Shown piece by piece: positions 53,954-63,296 of a stretch of DNA of 64,000 bases. The notes below the pieces were generated by a model. It was not told the origin of the DNA and did no database searches. It saw only the letters and a list, made by a program, of their open reading frames with translations. The position numbers and the translations under genes are program-made. The stretch covers positions 434,001 through 498,000 of the forward strand of contig NZ_JHWJ01000001.1 in assembly GCF_000687555.1 (NCBI RefSeq). Direction: 5' to 3'. The stretch's first letter is position 1. Each line of letters begins with the position of its first letter. This DNA comes from [Clostridium] aerotolerans DSM 5434 (GTDB taxonomy: Bacteria > Bacillota > Clostridia > Lachnospirales > Lachnospiraceae).

Positions 53954-54027
53954 GGGGTATAATTTAGCTGGAGAGTGCTTGAATGGTATTCAAGAGGCCC
54001 TGGGTCCGAGTCCCATTATCTCCACTT
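53954..54027 (+). pseudogene. decayed tRNA-Ala-like gene
   Basis: 74 bases align along their length with a bacterial tRNA-Ala(GGC): GGGG at the 5' end, AGCTGG of the D loop, anticodon arm CTTGA-ATGGTAT-TCAAG, a T arm with loop TCCGAGT, and TATCTCCA at the 3' end. The anticodon has become GGT, the acceptor stem has lost about three pairs (GGGGTAT against TATCTCC), the D stem lacks several bases, and CCA is CTT. It is therefore a pseudogene rather than a working tRNA. Confidence 0.6.
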
Positions 54028-54138
54028 AAACGCCGTGGGCTTGAAAGCTTGTGGCTTAAATTATAATTAATAGGGACAGGAAAGAAATCGAAAGAAGTGC
54101 GATGGAGAACGGTAGCGAGAGATTATAAATATAAAAAA

Positions 54139-54166
54139 GCCCGACTGAACAAAGCTCAATCGGGCA
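54139..54166 (-). terminator. terminator of the GAPDH gene
   Basis: GCCCGA...TCGGGC arms (12 bases with two imperfect pairs) followed on the minus strand by T6, about 20 bases beyond the gap stop codon. Confidence 0.85.
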
Positions 54167-54185
54167 AATTTTATTAAGCCATAAA

Positions 54186-55196
54186 TTATAATTCGGCAAA
54201 GTATTTAATTGTCCGAACCATCTGGCTTGTATACGAATTTTCATTATCATACCATGCTACTACTTTTACCAAGGACTTTCCATCAGGAAGCGAAGTGACT
54301 TTTGTTTGTGTAGCATCAAACAACGAACCCAATGTTATACCAATTATATCTGAGGATACCAATTGTTCTTCTGTATATCCAAAAGAATTAGAAGATGCCT
54401 CTTTCATAGCAGTATTTATGTCATCTTTCTTTACAGATTTATTGACGACAGCTACTAACTCTGTGACTGAACCGGCAGGTACCGGAACTCGCTGGGATAC
54501 ACCGTCTAGTTTTCCTTCTAATTTAGGGATCACTAACCCTATGGCCTTAGCTGCACCAGAAGAAGTTGGAACGATATTTAAGGCTGCTGCACGTGCTCTT
54601 CGTAAGTCACCCTTTGCATGTGGGCCGTCAAGGGTCATTTGGTCGCCTGTATAAGCGTGAATCGTTGTCATAAATCCTTTTTCAATTGGAGCCAATTTAT
54701 CAAGTATATCAACCATCAAAGCTAAACAATTTGTTGTACAAGAAGCTGCTGAAATGACTGTGTCATTTTTGGTCAAGACAGTTTCGTTTACTCCATAAAC
54801 AATTGTGGGTAAATCATTTCCTGCCGGAGCGGAGATAACAACCTTTTTAGCTCCTGCTGTAATATGAGCCCCCGCTTTTTCTTTCGATGTAAAAAACCCT
54901 GTACATTCTAAAACCACATCTACATCAAGCTCACCCCAAGGGAGATATTTGGGATCTTTTTGAGCATAAATTTTAATTTCCTTTCCTGCTACCACAATAG
55001 AACTTTCTTTCGCTTCTACTTTATCAGCTAAAGCGTAGCGTCCCTGCGCAGAATCGTATTTTAATAAATGAGCCAACATCTCTGGACTGGTTAAATCATT
55101 AATTGCTACTACCTCAAATCCTTCTGCGGAGAACATTTGCCTAAAAGCAAGCCGGCCAATGCGTCCAAAACCGTTAATCGCAACCTTTACTGCCAT
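54186..55196 (-). CDS. gap: Glyceraldehyde-3-phosphate dehydrogenase, type I
   Basis: 336 residues. NAD-binding INGFGRIGR at the N-terminus with D34 in INDLT (NAD preference), catalytic C153 in SAASCTTNC and H180 in TTIHAYTGD are all present, so the enzyme should be active. It oxidises glyceraldehyde 3-phosphate in glycolysis. It lacks the usual pgk/tpi neighbours, sits in a region of decayed mobile DNA and is divergent from an AraC regulator, so it is probably a second, acquired copy. AAGGAGG precedes the ATG. Confidence 0.95.
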   Translation of the reverse strand: MAVKVAINGFGRIGRLAFRQMFSAEGFEVVAINDLTSPEMLAHLLKYDSAQGRYALADKVEAKESSIVVAGKEIKIYAQKDPKYLPWGELDVDVVLECTGFFTSKEKAGAHITAGAKKVVISAPAGNDLPTIVYGVNETVLTKNDTVISAASCTTNCLALMVDILDKLAPIEKGFMTTIHAYTGDQMTLDGPHAKGDLRRARAAALNIVPTSSGAAKAIGLVIPKLEGKLDGVSQRVPVPAGSVTELVAVVNKSVKKDDINTAMKEASSNSFGYTEEQLVSSDIIGITLGSLFDATQTKVTSLPDGKSLVKVVAWYDNENSYTSQMVRTIKYFAEL

Positions 55197-55370
55197 AATT
55201 TATTTTCCTCCTTGTTAGTTGAAAAGTCATTTAACACAGCTTTAATAGTAAAAAGCTGGCCGCCATGTTGATCTTATTCCTTTTGCTACGTTAATATTTT
55301 ATAACTTGCAGTTCTATGGTACAATGTAATAAGCGAAGAATTTAACTATACTATCTGTAAGGAGGGTATT

Positions 55371-56225
55371 ATGCCACAAATTGACCGTTACAAAAAAAGA
55401 ACTGTTAATATAGATTTCTATGCCATAGAAGATTTTAAAGCACTTCCTTATCAGAATCGATTCACTATAGTATTTGTCACTAGTGGGAGCATAAAAGGAA
55501 TGCTGAATAATCGACCTATTGCAATTTCTGCACCTGGAGTGCTTTGCTTGTCAGAAGTTGATGTGATACAAGTTTTTGAAAAAGAAAATGTATCAGCACA
55601 ATCGTTTAGTTTTGATACGGATTTTCTTAATACAATACCGATTTCAAAAACAGAAGATTATCTTATGCCCAATCTAAAGATACAAACAGGATTACCTTTA
55701 TTTCAAAGAGATAGCATTCATACAGGAGTACCCTCTATTAATACAAAAGCATATTCAAAATTATTAGATTGGTTTTTTATTATCGGTACGGAAGTGTTTG
55801 CTCAAAGCGATTCGCTTTGGGTTTGTAGAATCAAAAAAAATCTTATTCAAATGTTAGGCTTAATTGAAAGCTTAAATTCTGAAAACGGACAATCTCCTGT
55901 TGATATGACGTTAGAATATATACACACCAACTATGCTAATAAGGTTACTTTAGAAGATTTAACACAATGTGCTCACTTAAACCGTGTTTCACTCAATGAA
56001 ATGTTTCATAAACGATGTAGCTGCACGGCAATGTCTTATTTATTATCATATCGATTAAAAGTTGCAGAAGAATTGCTCACCCATACTGGAATGAGCTTGA
56101 ATGAAATTGCACGTTCAACAGGTTTTGAGTATGACACCTATTTTATTAAGCAGTTTACTACAAAAAAAGGAATGTCTCCTACAACATTCCGAAACACATC
56201 TCGTAAACTGGCAAGTTACTTATAG
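55371..56225 (+). CDS. AraC family transcriptional regulator
   Basis: 284 residues: an N-terminal sensor half (about 1-165) without a clear cupin motif and two C-terminal helix-turn-helix units (VTLEDLTQCAHLNRVSLNEMF and MSLNEIARSTGFEYDTYFIKQF, residues about 185-278). AAGGAGGG precedes the ATG and a TGGTACAAT extended -10 lies at 55317-55325. Divergent from gap across 174 bases, so it may regulate that gene; its signal is unknown. Confidence 0.9.
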   Translation: MPQIDRYKKRTVNIDFYAIEDFKALPYQNRFTIVFVTSGSIKGMLNNRPIAISAPGVLCLSEVDVIQVFEKENVSAQSFSFDTDFLNTIPISKTEDYLMPNLKIQTGLPLFQRDSIHTGVPSINTKAYSKLLDWFFIIGTEVFAQSDSLWVCRIKKNLIQMLGLIESLNSENGQSPVDMTLEYIHTNYANKVTLEDLTQCAHLNRVSLNEMFHKRCSCTAMSYLLSYRLKVAEELLTHTGMSLNEIARSTGFEYDTYFIKQFTTKKGMSPTTFRNTSRKLASYL

Positions 56226-56313
56226 AGCTATGCTAGGATAATTTGATGTTCAAGGAAGTGTATGTTGTAACTTGGTAAAATATGATGTGGTTTTAGAATA
56301 AAGACACCTTGCA

Positions 56314-57363
56314 CTAATTTGTATGGTTCCTACGATATTCACTTGGAGTCATATGATAAGTTTCTTTGAAAATACGATTAAAATGTTCGGGATTTAAATA
56401 ACCGATAATTTCACAAATAGAAGAAATACTTAAATTTGTTGTTTTAAGGGCACGGCATGCTTTTTCCAACCGTATATTACGGATAAGCTGTATAAAGGTC
56501 TTTCCTGTATTATCTTTAACTAGTTTGCTGAAATGAGGAACAGAAAATCCAAAATGCTCAGCAGCGGAGGTAAGGCTAATATCCATAAAGTTCGCCTGGA
56601 AGTAATTTAAGATATCAAGTAATGCCAGATTTTGGTGAGTGGTGTTAAGGAAACTTTCCAGGTGGTTTTCATGATGCCGAAGAAGTAAAACCCAAAAGGT
56701 TAAGAGGTAACTGTCAAGCAGAGAATTCGAATATTTTTTATGACCGTAATATTCAATATAAATATCTTCAATAAGAGAGCGGATAACAATATCTGACTGG
56801 GTGTGGAACAGCAGATAATTGTTTTCCGTTTTTTCATATAAAGTATGGGAGAAAAAATTGGATAAAACGTTATTATTCGTAAACAATTCGAAAAATGTCG
56901 CATGGAAGGTACTGGACTTAATCATGACATTGATTATGACACTGTCATCAAATACGGCAATACTATGTTTCGTATTAGGGGGAATGATACACAAATCTCC
57001 GATCCGGCAGGTCTGCTCTTTCCCCTGAATTGTATTGATACAAGAGCCAGTATAAACATAAAAAAATTCATAGAACTCATGTTGGTGAAGATATTCTGGT
57101 GTATAGCGATTGTGCTTTGCAATGTTAATGTTTTGAAATTGAGATTTAAAGAATTCATTTTCGGATATATAAGGAAACCATGTATCGTGAAGGAATGGGA
57201 CATAGAGTTGATGCTGTTCAATAAAATTTCGATCCAAAGAATCAACATATTGAGGGAATGTTTCCGGATGTAGGTGTTCTTCTTCGTAAAGGTGGCGATA
57301 AAAAAGTTCATCCGGTGTATAAGAAAGCATGAAATTTTTAAATTTGTCTTTGATTATTTTCAT
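56314..57363 (-). CDS. AraC family regulator with cupin sensor domain
   Basis: 349 residues. A cupin-type sensor (about 90-165; PEYLHQHEFYEFFYVYTG and PPNTKHSI supply the His-rich strands) and C-terminal AraC DNA-binding domain (ISLTSAAEHFGFSVPHFSKLVK; SISSICEIIGYLNPEHFNRIFK). These proteins usually bind a sugar in the cupin pocket. It is divergent from the transporter/rhamnosidase operon, which is its likely target. Confidence 0.92.
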   Translation of the reverse strand: MKIIKDKFKNFMLSYTPDELFYRHLYEEEHLHPETFPQYVDSLDRNFIEQHQLYVPFLHDTWFPYISENEFFKSQFQNINIAKHNRYTPEYLHQHEFYEFFYVYTGSCINTIQGKEQTCRIGDLCIIPPNTKHSIAVFDDSVIINVMIKSSTFHATFFELFTNNNVLSNFFSHTLYEKTENNYLLFHTQSDIVIRSLIEDIYIEYYGHKKYSNSLLDSYLLTFWVLLLRHHENHLESFLNTTHQNLALLDILNYFQANFMDISLTSAAEHFGFSVPHFSKLVKDNTGKTFIQLIRNIRLEKACRALKTTNLSISSICEIIGYLNPEHFNRIFKETYHMTPSEYRRNHTN

Positions 57364-57506
57364 AGAAACACCTCTGCATTCTTTTCAATTATCTTAAGTA
57401 TAACATCTTAAAAAATATCAAGTCAATATCATAAATTATTCAATAGAAAAAACAACTACGTAATGATATCATGGCCATACCAAATAAAGGGGAGGGTTTT
57501 CACGAG

Positions 57507-58862
57507 ATGAATACAATAGAAAAAGATATGAAAAAAAGTCTATGGCGCCAGCGAATTGGATATGGTTCTTCTGACTTTGCATGCAATTTGATTTGGCAGG
57601 TTATTTCCTTATACCTGTTGTATTTTTACACCGATGTCATGCATCTCAATGCCGCAGCGGTAAGCGTGATGTTTTTGGTAACGAAAATTTTTGATGGTTT
57701 TATTGATTTGGCTGTGGGTTTTATGATTGACAGGACAAACACGAAGTGGGGGAAATCAAGGCCCTGGATTTTCGCAGGTGCCATTCCATTTGCAGTGACA
57801 GCAGTTCTGGCATTCAGTGTACCAGATATATCTCAGAAAGGAATGCTGATTTACGCTTATGTAACCTTTATATTGTTGTCTGTGGCGTACACAATGGTAA
57901 ACATCCCCATGGCATCTATCTTACCGGCATTAACAGCAGATCCCAGAGAAAGAACTAACCTGGCAACCAGTCGTATCTTTTTTTCCTGTATAGGCTCAAC
58001 TGTGGTATCAGCATTTACTCTTAAATTGGTGGATCGATTGGGAGGGGGAAATGAAGCCGTAGGTTTTCGGATTGTAATGCTGATATTCGGTGTCGTAGGC
58101 TGTCTGGTATTCTTTTTCTGCTTTTTTAATACAAAAGAAAGAATACGGATCAATGAGGAGAAAGTAAGTATAAAAGCAAGCCTAAGCTGTCTGATACATA
58201 ATAAACCGTGGCTTCTCTTTGCAGCAAACATTATCTGGTTTTTCGGCGGGTTTGTGATCCAGGCGGGAGCAATCATATTCTACTTTACATATAATCTGGA
58301 TAATAAAGAGCTTTCCAGTGTTGCCGCTACCATCACAACTTTGATACCAGTGGTTACAAATCTTTGTGTTCCATTTTTATCTCGTTTGACTACAAAAAGA
58401 AATTTAATGATCGTAGGATCCGTATTACATGGTGCTGGATTGGTGGTGGTTTTTATTGGCGGCAGTTTCATTCCGTTGGTGCTTTTGGGAGTGGTGGTTG
58501 CAGCTCTTGGCTATGGTCTAAAAGGAAGTATGCATTTTGCAATTCAGCCAGATCCTGTCGACTATGGAGAATGGAAATCCGGGATTAATATCTCAGGAAC
58601 ATTATCTGCGGTGAACGGCTTTATCGGTAAGGTGGGAATGGCAGTTGCAAGCTCCGTTGCAGCCGCAATGCTGGCTGCAAGTGGCTATGTTGCCAATGCC
58701 CCGGTACAGTCTGCATCAGCTTTAAATGCAATCAGTGCAATGTATATTTGGATTCCAATTGCAGCAAATGTATTAACAATTGTAACATTTTTATTCTATG
58801 ACTTAGATAAGAAGCTACCAGATATTAATAGAGAGCTGGAAGCAAGAAGAAAAGAAAATTAG
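57507..58862 (+). CDS. GPH-family sugar:cation symporter (MelB-like)
   Basis: 451 residues with about 12 membrane helices of the glycoside-pentoside-hexuronide family: N-terminal RIGYGSSDFACNLIW, DRTNTKWGKSRPWI loop after helix 2, and PDPVDYGEWKSGINISG in the second half. It should import a glycoside with Na+ or H+. The frame opens at ATG 57471, but GGAGG lies before the ATG at 57507, where the family normally starts. The glycosidase gene follows after 15 bases. Confidence 0.92.
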   Translation: MNTIEKDMKKSLWRQRIGYGSSDFACNLIWQVISLYLLYFYTDVMHLNAAAVSVMFLVTKIFDGFIDLAVGFMIDRTNTKWGKSRPWIFAGAIPFAVTAVLAFSVPDISQKGMLIYAYVTFILLSVAYTMVNIPMASILPALTADPRERTNLATSRIFFSCIGSTVVSAFTLKLVDRLGGGNEAVGFRIVMLIFGVVGCLVFFFCFFNTKERIRINEEKVSIKASLSCLIHNKPWLLFAANIIWFFGGFVIQAGAIIFYFTYNLDNKELSSVAATITTLIPVVTNLCVPFLSRLTTKRNLMIVGSVLHGAGLVVVFIGGSFIPLVLLGVVVAALGYGLKGSMHFAIQPDPVDYGEWKSGINISGTLSAVNGFIGKVGMAVASSVAAAMLAASGYVANAPVQSASALNAISAMYIWIPIAANVLTIVTFLFYDLDKKLPDINRELEARRKEN

Positions 58863-58877
58863 GAAGAGAGGGATATT

Positions 58878-60440
58878 GTGGCAGCAGTTAGTGTTGATTT
58901 AAATATGAAGAGAATTACAAATGATGTATTTGTGGAAAAGGCAATGAAGCTGGAACCAAAGCTGATAGAGAAACAAGTGAAACCAATAAAAATTGTGTCC
59001 ATCAATAAATCTGGGAAAGTGGAACCAAGAGCAGAAATTGGTGAATTAGAGCTTTTTCCTTTAAAGAAAGGGGAATCCATTGTTCTGGATTTTGGTGACC
59101 ATCAAGTAGGCTATGTCAGTTTAAAATTGAAATCCATAGGGAGTCCTCAGGATGCGCCGGCTTATTTAAGGTTGAAATTTGGTGAGGTTCCAAAAGAAAT
59201 AACGGAAAATTCAGAGGAATATAATGGGTGGATCAGCCATAGTTGGATTCAAGAAGAATACATTCATTTGGATGTGCTGCCAACCTGGCTGCATTTGCCA
59301 AGGCGATATGCATTCCGGTTTTTGGAAATTTACGCGGTTGATACTTCTTTAAAATTTCAGGTTGTAGTGGAAGAAGTGGTTTGCAGAGCGATTTCGGCTG
59401 TAGATATGGAAGAGGTAGAGCCAATTTCTGCTTCAGAGCCAGTTCTGCAACGTATGGACAAAGTCAGTCTAAGGACTCTTCAAAATTGTATGCAGTCAGT
59501 ATTTGAAGATGGACCGAAGCGTGACCGTAGACTTTGGCTGGGAGATTTAAGGCTTCAGGCTTTGGCAAATTATGCAACGTTTAAAGATTATGGATTGGTA
59601 AAACGGTGCATGTATTTATTTGCCGGACTTATCAGAGATGACGGAGCCATAGGAGCTTGTCTTTTTACAGAACCGGAGTATCTGGTGGATGATACGTTTA
59701 TGTTTGATTATTCTCTGTTTTTCATTTCCACCTTAAAAGACTATTATGAAGCTACAAATGATATAAAGACGGTAGAAGAGCTTTGGCCGTCAGCATATCG
59801 TCAGATTGAATTGTCCAGAATGCGTTTCGATGAAAGAAACGTGGTTCAGGAGGGTGATAGTAACTGGTGTTTTGTTGACTGGAAAGAGGGGCTGAATAAG
59901 CAGGCCAGTGCGCAGGCAATCTACATATATGCGTTGAATGACGTTATTGTTCTGGCTGAGGCTTTAGACAAGGTTCAACTTGCAGATGAATTAAAGGAAG
60001 AAAGAAAACGGTTTGAGAGCGCAGCCCTTAATTATTTTTGGGATGAGGAACAAGGGGTATTTATCAGCGGAGAGAAACGTCAGATTTCATATGCAAGCCA
60101 GGTATGGATGGTTTTGGCTGGTGTAAAAGCAGGAGAGGAAGCCAGAATGCTGATGGATCGTATTGTGGAACTGAAACCAGAGATGGGGATGGTGACTCCA
60201 TATATGAATCATCATTTTGTAGAAGCATTAATCCTCTGTGGAGAAAAGGAAAAAGCAATAGACTATATGAAATATTATTGGGGAGGTATGCTTTTACAGG
60301 GAGCGGATACTTTCTGGGAATTGTATAATCCGAATAACCCTCAGGAATCTCCCTATGGCTCTTCTGCAGTAAACAGCTACTGCCATGCATGGAGTTGTAC
60401 CCCTGCTTATCTGCTTCGAAAATTATCAAATGAGGTGTGA
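58878..60440 (+). CDS. Short alpha-L-rhamnosidase-like glycosidase (GH78)
   Basis: 520 residues, GTG start with GAGAGGG upstream. The (alpha/alpha)6 catalytic domain carries the GH78 motifs GPKRDRRLWLGD, DSNWCFVDWKEG (acidic residues of the active site) and GADTFWELYNP. Canonical GH78 enzymes are 900-1100 residues with extra beta domains; here only one N-terminal beta domain (about 45-165) precedes the barrel. No signal peptide, so it probably cleaves rhamnosides imported by the co-transcribed transporter. Other GH78/GH-106-like specificities are possible. Confidence 0.88.
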   Translation: MAAVSVDLNMKRITNDVFVEKAMKLEPKLIEKQVKPIKIVSINKSGKVEPRAEIGELELFPLKKGESIVLDFGDHQVGYVSLKLKSIGSPQDAPAYLRLKFGEVPKEITENSEEYNGWISHSWIQEEYIHLDVLPTWLHLPRRYAFRFLEIYAVDTSLKFQVVVEEVVCRAISAVDMEEVEPISASEPVLQRMDKVSLRTLQNCMQSVFEDGPKRDRRLWLGDLRLQALANYATFKDYGLVKRCMYLFAGLIRDDGAIGACLFTEPEYLVDDTFMFDYSLFFISTLKDYYEATNDIKTVEELWPSAYRQIELSRMRFDERNVVQEGDSNWCFVDWKEGLNKQASAQAIYIYALNDVIVLAEALDKVQLADELKEERKRFESAALNYFWDEEQGVFISGEKRQISYASQVWMVLAGVKAGEEARMLMDRIVELKPEMGMVTPYMNHHFVEALILCGEKEKAIDYMKYYWGGMLLQGADTFWELYNPNNPQESPYGSSAVNSYCHAWSCTPAYLLRKLSNEV

Positions 60441-60899
60441 GGATCAACCATTCCATAAGCTATCCCCTTTCATTCCAACACGGGTGGTTACAACCTGCAT
60501 GGGAATTTTCAGCCTGAATTTGGAAGAAACACTTTTATTAGTTGCCAATACGGAGGATAAAGAGTTAGTGGATAAGAAATTTTCCAAATATATAATAGGC
60601 TGAGAGCCCAGCAGCAGTGACCAATATAAACAGACGCGAAAGTCCGCTAGAGACAATTGCGTCTGTTTTTCTAACCCAATGCCCAAGAATTTAAATTATG
60701 GCAAAAGTATATATCATTTTTTCCATAAATAAAAAAAGGTTCATTTTTCTGATAAAATCTTATGAAAATATCTGTATAAATAATAAGTAGAATGATATCA
60801 ATGTAGCTGATAATGCTATCCATAATTTCAGAAAACTTCACTTCATGTACTTTTACATACTTATTCTTTGATTTCTATATTAATAAGGGAAAGGAGAGT
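60441..60899. other. Intergenic stretch with terminator and possible gene end
   Basis: Just after the glycosidase a plus-strand frame (about 60451-60603) reads TRVVTTCMGIFSLNLEETLL... to a stop without its own start; it may be the tail of a lost gene. The terminator at 60631 follows. The rest, to 60890, is AT-rich and must hold the radical SAM promoter, which I cannot place with confidence. Confidence 0.45.
60631..60670 (+). terminator. terminator of the transporter-rhamnosidase operon
   Basis: CAGACGC / GCGTCTG arms around a 21-base loop, followed by T5. Confidence 0.8.
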
Positions 60900-60935
60900 A
60901 TGATTAGCATTTTAAATACAATCATACAAAGTTAA
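60900..60935 (+). CDS. 11-codon ORF coupled to the radical SAM gene
   Basis: ATG with AAGGAG four bases upstream, reading MISILNTIIQS and TAA. The radical SAM start codon follows after a single base and has no ribosome binding site of its own, so ribosomes probably reach it by reinitiation from this ORF. An inverted repeat GTATGATT / AATCATAC (60898-60927) spans it. It could be a leader peptide that regulates the operon. Confidence 0.5.
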   Translation: MISILNTIIQS

Positions 60936-60936
60936 A

Positions 60937-63273
60937 ATGAAAAAACTGCTTATTTTTCCTCCTGGGTGGACACCTGTAGGGCCTTACTTAGCATTACCTA
61001 TATTAAAATCATACCTAAAGGAGCGAGAAAATATAGATGTAAGCATTGTCGATTTAAATATTGAATTTTATGATGAAATGTTATCTGCAGAACGAGTAAC
61101 TAAATCATTGGATATAATCACACGTGAAAAGTCATTAAAAGGCAGGGATCAATTAACCTTTGATTTAGTTAAGGAGTCCGCACTAAAAATTGAGCTTGCA
61201 AAATCAATCATCAGAGGGAAAGAATATTATGATTTGCAAAAGCGGGATTATGCTGAAAATATAATTAAAAACAGTTTATTTTTAATTAGCAAGTCCATAG
61301 ACGGATGTACCATTGACTTAAATAAAATAGATTTAAAATATGGTTATAAACAAACCAATGATATTATGCAAGTAATTGATAATAGCAATATCAATCCTTT
61401 TATTGAGTTTTATAAAAAAGGGATCATTGAGAGAATAAACAAAGAAAAAATTGAATTCATTGGAATTTCAATTAGTGGGTCGTATCAACTCATTTCGGCG
61501 TTAACGTTATGCTTGCTGATTAAAAAAAATTGTAATAACGTCAAGCATATATCACTTGGAGGTAATTACATAACCAGGTTGGCAATACATAATTTTACGA
61601 ATCGTCATCCATTTTACAAATATTTTGATTCTATTATGCTATATGATGGAGAGGCAGTTCTGCCACAATTAATAAATGCGGTTGAGAAGGGTGATAGCTT
61701 AGAGGGTATCAATAATTTATATTATATCCGTGAGCAAAATGAAATCTATAAGAATAATATAGTGGCAACGTCTATTGTCAATGATACAGTACCTGATTTT
61801 GACGGGTTTCAATTGGATAAATATTTAATGCCGGAATTAGTATTGCCAATATATACTAGTAGACAATGTTTTAACAAATGTGCTTTTTGTACAATTCCAA
61901 GTGCAACCAGTGGGAGATATCGTACCATACCAGTGGTCAAGGTCTTACAAAATATGAAAGAGCTTAATTCCAAATATCATTCACGTATTTTTTCTTTTGT
62001 CGATGAAACGTTTGAAGCAAGTAGAATGGTTGAACTTGCAGAAATGATAAATGAAGAGCATCTGGATTTCTATTGGCATGGTGAGACACGATTTAGTCCA
62101 ACATTGACAGAAGAAAATTGTAATGCAATATATAAAAGTGGTTGTAGACAAATTCAATTTGGACTGGAATCATACAATCAACGTGTGCTCGATAAGATGA
62201 AAAAGAATGTAAAAATCCAATGGATTGATATGAACATACGTAATTGCTTAAAGAGCGGAATTCCAGTACATTTATTCTTTATGGTTGGCTTCCCTACGGA
62301 AACAGAAGCAGAAGCTCTGAATTCAATCAATTATACTACTATGATTTTGAATGAATCAAAAAATAAGTATAAAGTTCCTTATTCATCAAGAGGCTTTCAA
62401 GAGTTTGGTTTAGACATAGGTTCTGATGTATGGTATTATCCTGAAAAATATAGCATTAATAAAATATACCGTGATGGTCGGGGTGATCTATCTACTAATG
62501 TTCCCTTTGATATATTAGAAGGTCTATCAACAGAAGAGAGCATAAGATTAGTAAGCAAACATCAATTCGAGCATCAATCAGATAAGTTATTCACCCAGTA
62601 TATGCTTTTACCAGAAAGATTGCATGTATCAGAAGTAAAGTGGATACTGGATTCTGTAAACAAAACAGAATATCATAATGTAAAGACGAAATTAATGTAT
62701 GATATACGAAATGAAAATAAAGATTTGTATGTTAATTTAAATGAGCATGTTAGTTTTCAAAAAATCAATCATTATGATTTGGCGTTAGACAAGAGGTTTG
62801 TATTATATAATAGTATGAATCACCAGATTTTTTATCTGGATGATAAATATCAAACTATATTAGAGCGATTGGAAGAGGGAATATCCGTACAGGAGCTATT
62901 AACTAGTTCACAGGGTGAACTGTTGGATGAAATTAATAAAATGATATATTTCAATTTCCTTAATATCAGCAATAAGAGTCATAAAGATAAGTACTTGATT
63001 AATTATGAAAGTACTGATTGTATATTAAATGATCAATTTGTTGTTAAAGAAACAAATGATGCTGGTGTCATTTATCTTTTGAATCTAATTACTTATGATA
63101 TGTGTAAAATTAACAAGCTCTCCTTTTTATTATTGGATTATTTCAAGAAGAGACATTCTCTGGAATGCCTAAAGGCAGAGTTAAAGAAAAATGATTTTGG
63201 TTTTAAAGGCAAAGATCTGGGAAATCTGTTTTCTATCATGCTTGATTCAAAGATCTTAATACCTTTAGAATAA
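60937..63273 (+). CDS. B12-binding-type radical SAM enzyme with two PqqD-like C-terminal modules
   Basis: 778 residues. An N-terminal cobalamin-binding-type Rossmann domain (about 1-250; SISGSYQL, SLGGNYIT; no DxHxxG, so base-off His ligation is not expected), a radical SAM barrel with the cluster motif C311-x3-C315-x2-C318 in QCFNKCAFC, GFPTETEAE as the late SAM motif, a helical bridge, then two successive modules (about 617-680, RFVLYNSMNHQIFYLDDKY; about 698-778, FVVKETNDAGVIYLLN) patterned like PqqD/RiPP recognition elements. Such enzymes modify ribosomal peptides. A 33-residue peptide gene follows after 23 bases. AT-rich; likely acquired. Confidence 0.85.
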   Translation: MKKLLIFPPGWTPVGPYLALPILKSYLKERENIDVSIVDLNIEFYDEMLSAERVTKSLDIITREKSLKGRDQLTFDLVKESALKIELAKSIIRGKEYYDLQKRDYAENIIKNSLFLISKSIDGCTIDLNKIDLKYGYKQTNDIMQVIDNSNINPFIEFYKKGIIERINKEKIEFIGISISGSYQLISALTLCLLIKKNCNNVKHISLGGNYITRLAIHNFTNRHPFYKYFDSIMLYDGEAVLPQLINAVEKGDSLEGINNLYYIREQNEIYKNNIVATSIVNDTVPDFDGFQLDKYLMPELVLPIYTSRQCFNKCAFCTIPSATSGRYRTIPVVKVLQNMKELNSKYHSRIFSFVDETFEASRMVELAEMINEEHLDFYWHGETRFSPTLTEENCNAIYKSGCRQIQFGLESYNQRVLDKMKKNVKIQWIDMNIRNCLKSGIPVHLFFMVGFPTETEAEALNSINYTTMILNESKNKYKVPYSSRGFQEFGLDIGSDVWYYPEKYSINKIYRDGRGDLSTNVPFDILEGLSTEESIRLVSKHQFEHQSDKLFTQYMLLPERLHVSEVKWILDSVNKTEYHNVKTKLMYDIRNENKDLYVNLNEHVSFQKINHYDLALDKRFVLYNSMNHQIFYLDDKYQTILERLEEGISVQELLTSSQGELLDEINKMIYFNFLNISNKSHKDKYLINYESTDCILNDQFVVKETNDAGVIYLLNLITYDMCKINKLSFLLLDYFKKRHSLECLKAELKKNDFGFKGKDLGNLFSIMLDSKILIPLE

Positions 63274-63296
63274 ATGAAGAGAGTGGAGGTGAATTT

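Noticed and set aside
53970-54024. Shortened tRNA-Ser
   Set aside because: The apparent GGAGAG...TCTCC acceptor is explained better by extending 16 bases upstream, which aligns to tRNA-Ala(GGC).
60451-60603. Frame after the GH78 gene as an intact gene
   Set aside because: No credible start or ribosome binding site; kept only as a possible gene remnant in the intergenic note.
60604-60936. Cobalamin riboswitch before the B12-type radical SAM gene
   Set aside because: No conserved B12-box or multi-helix layout could be recognised in this AT-rich stretch.
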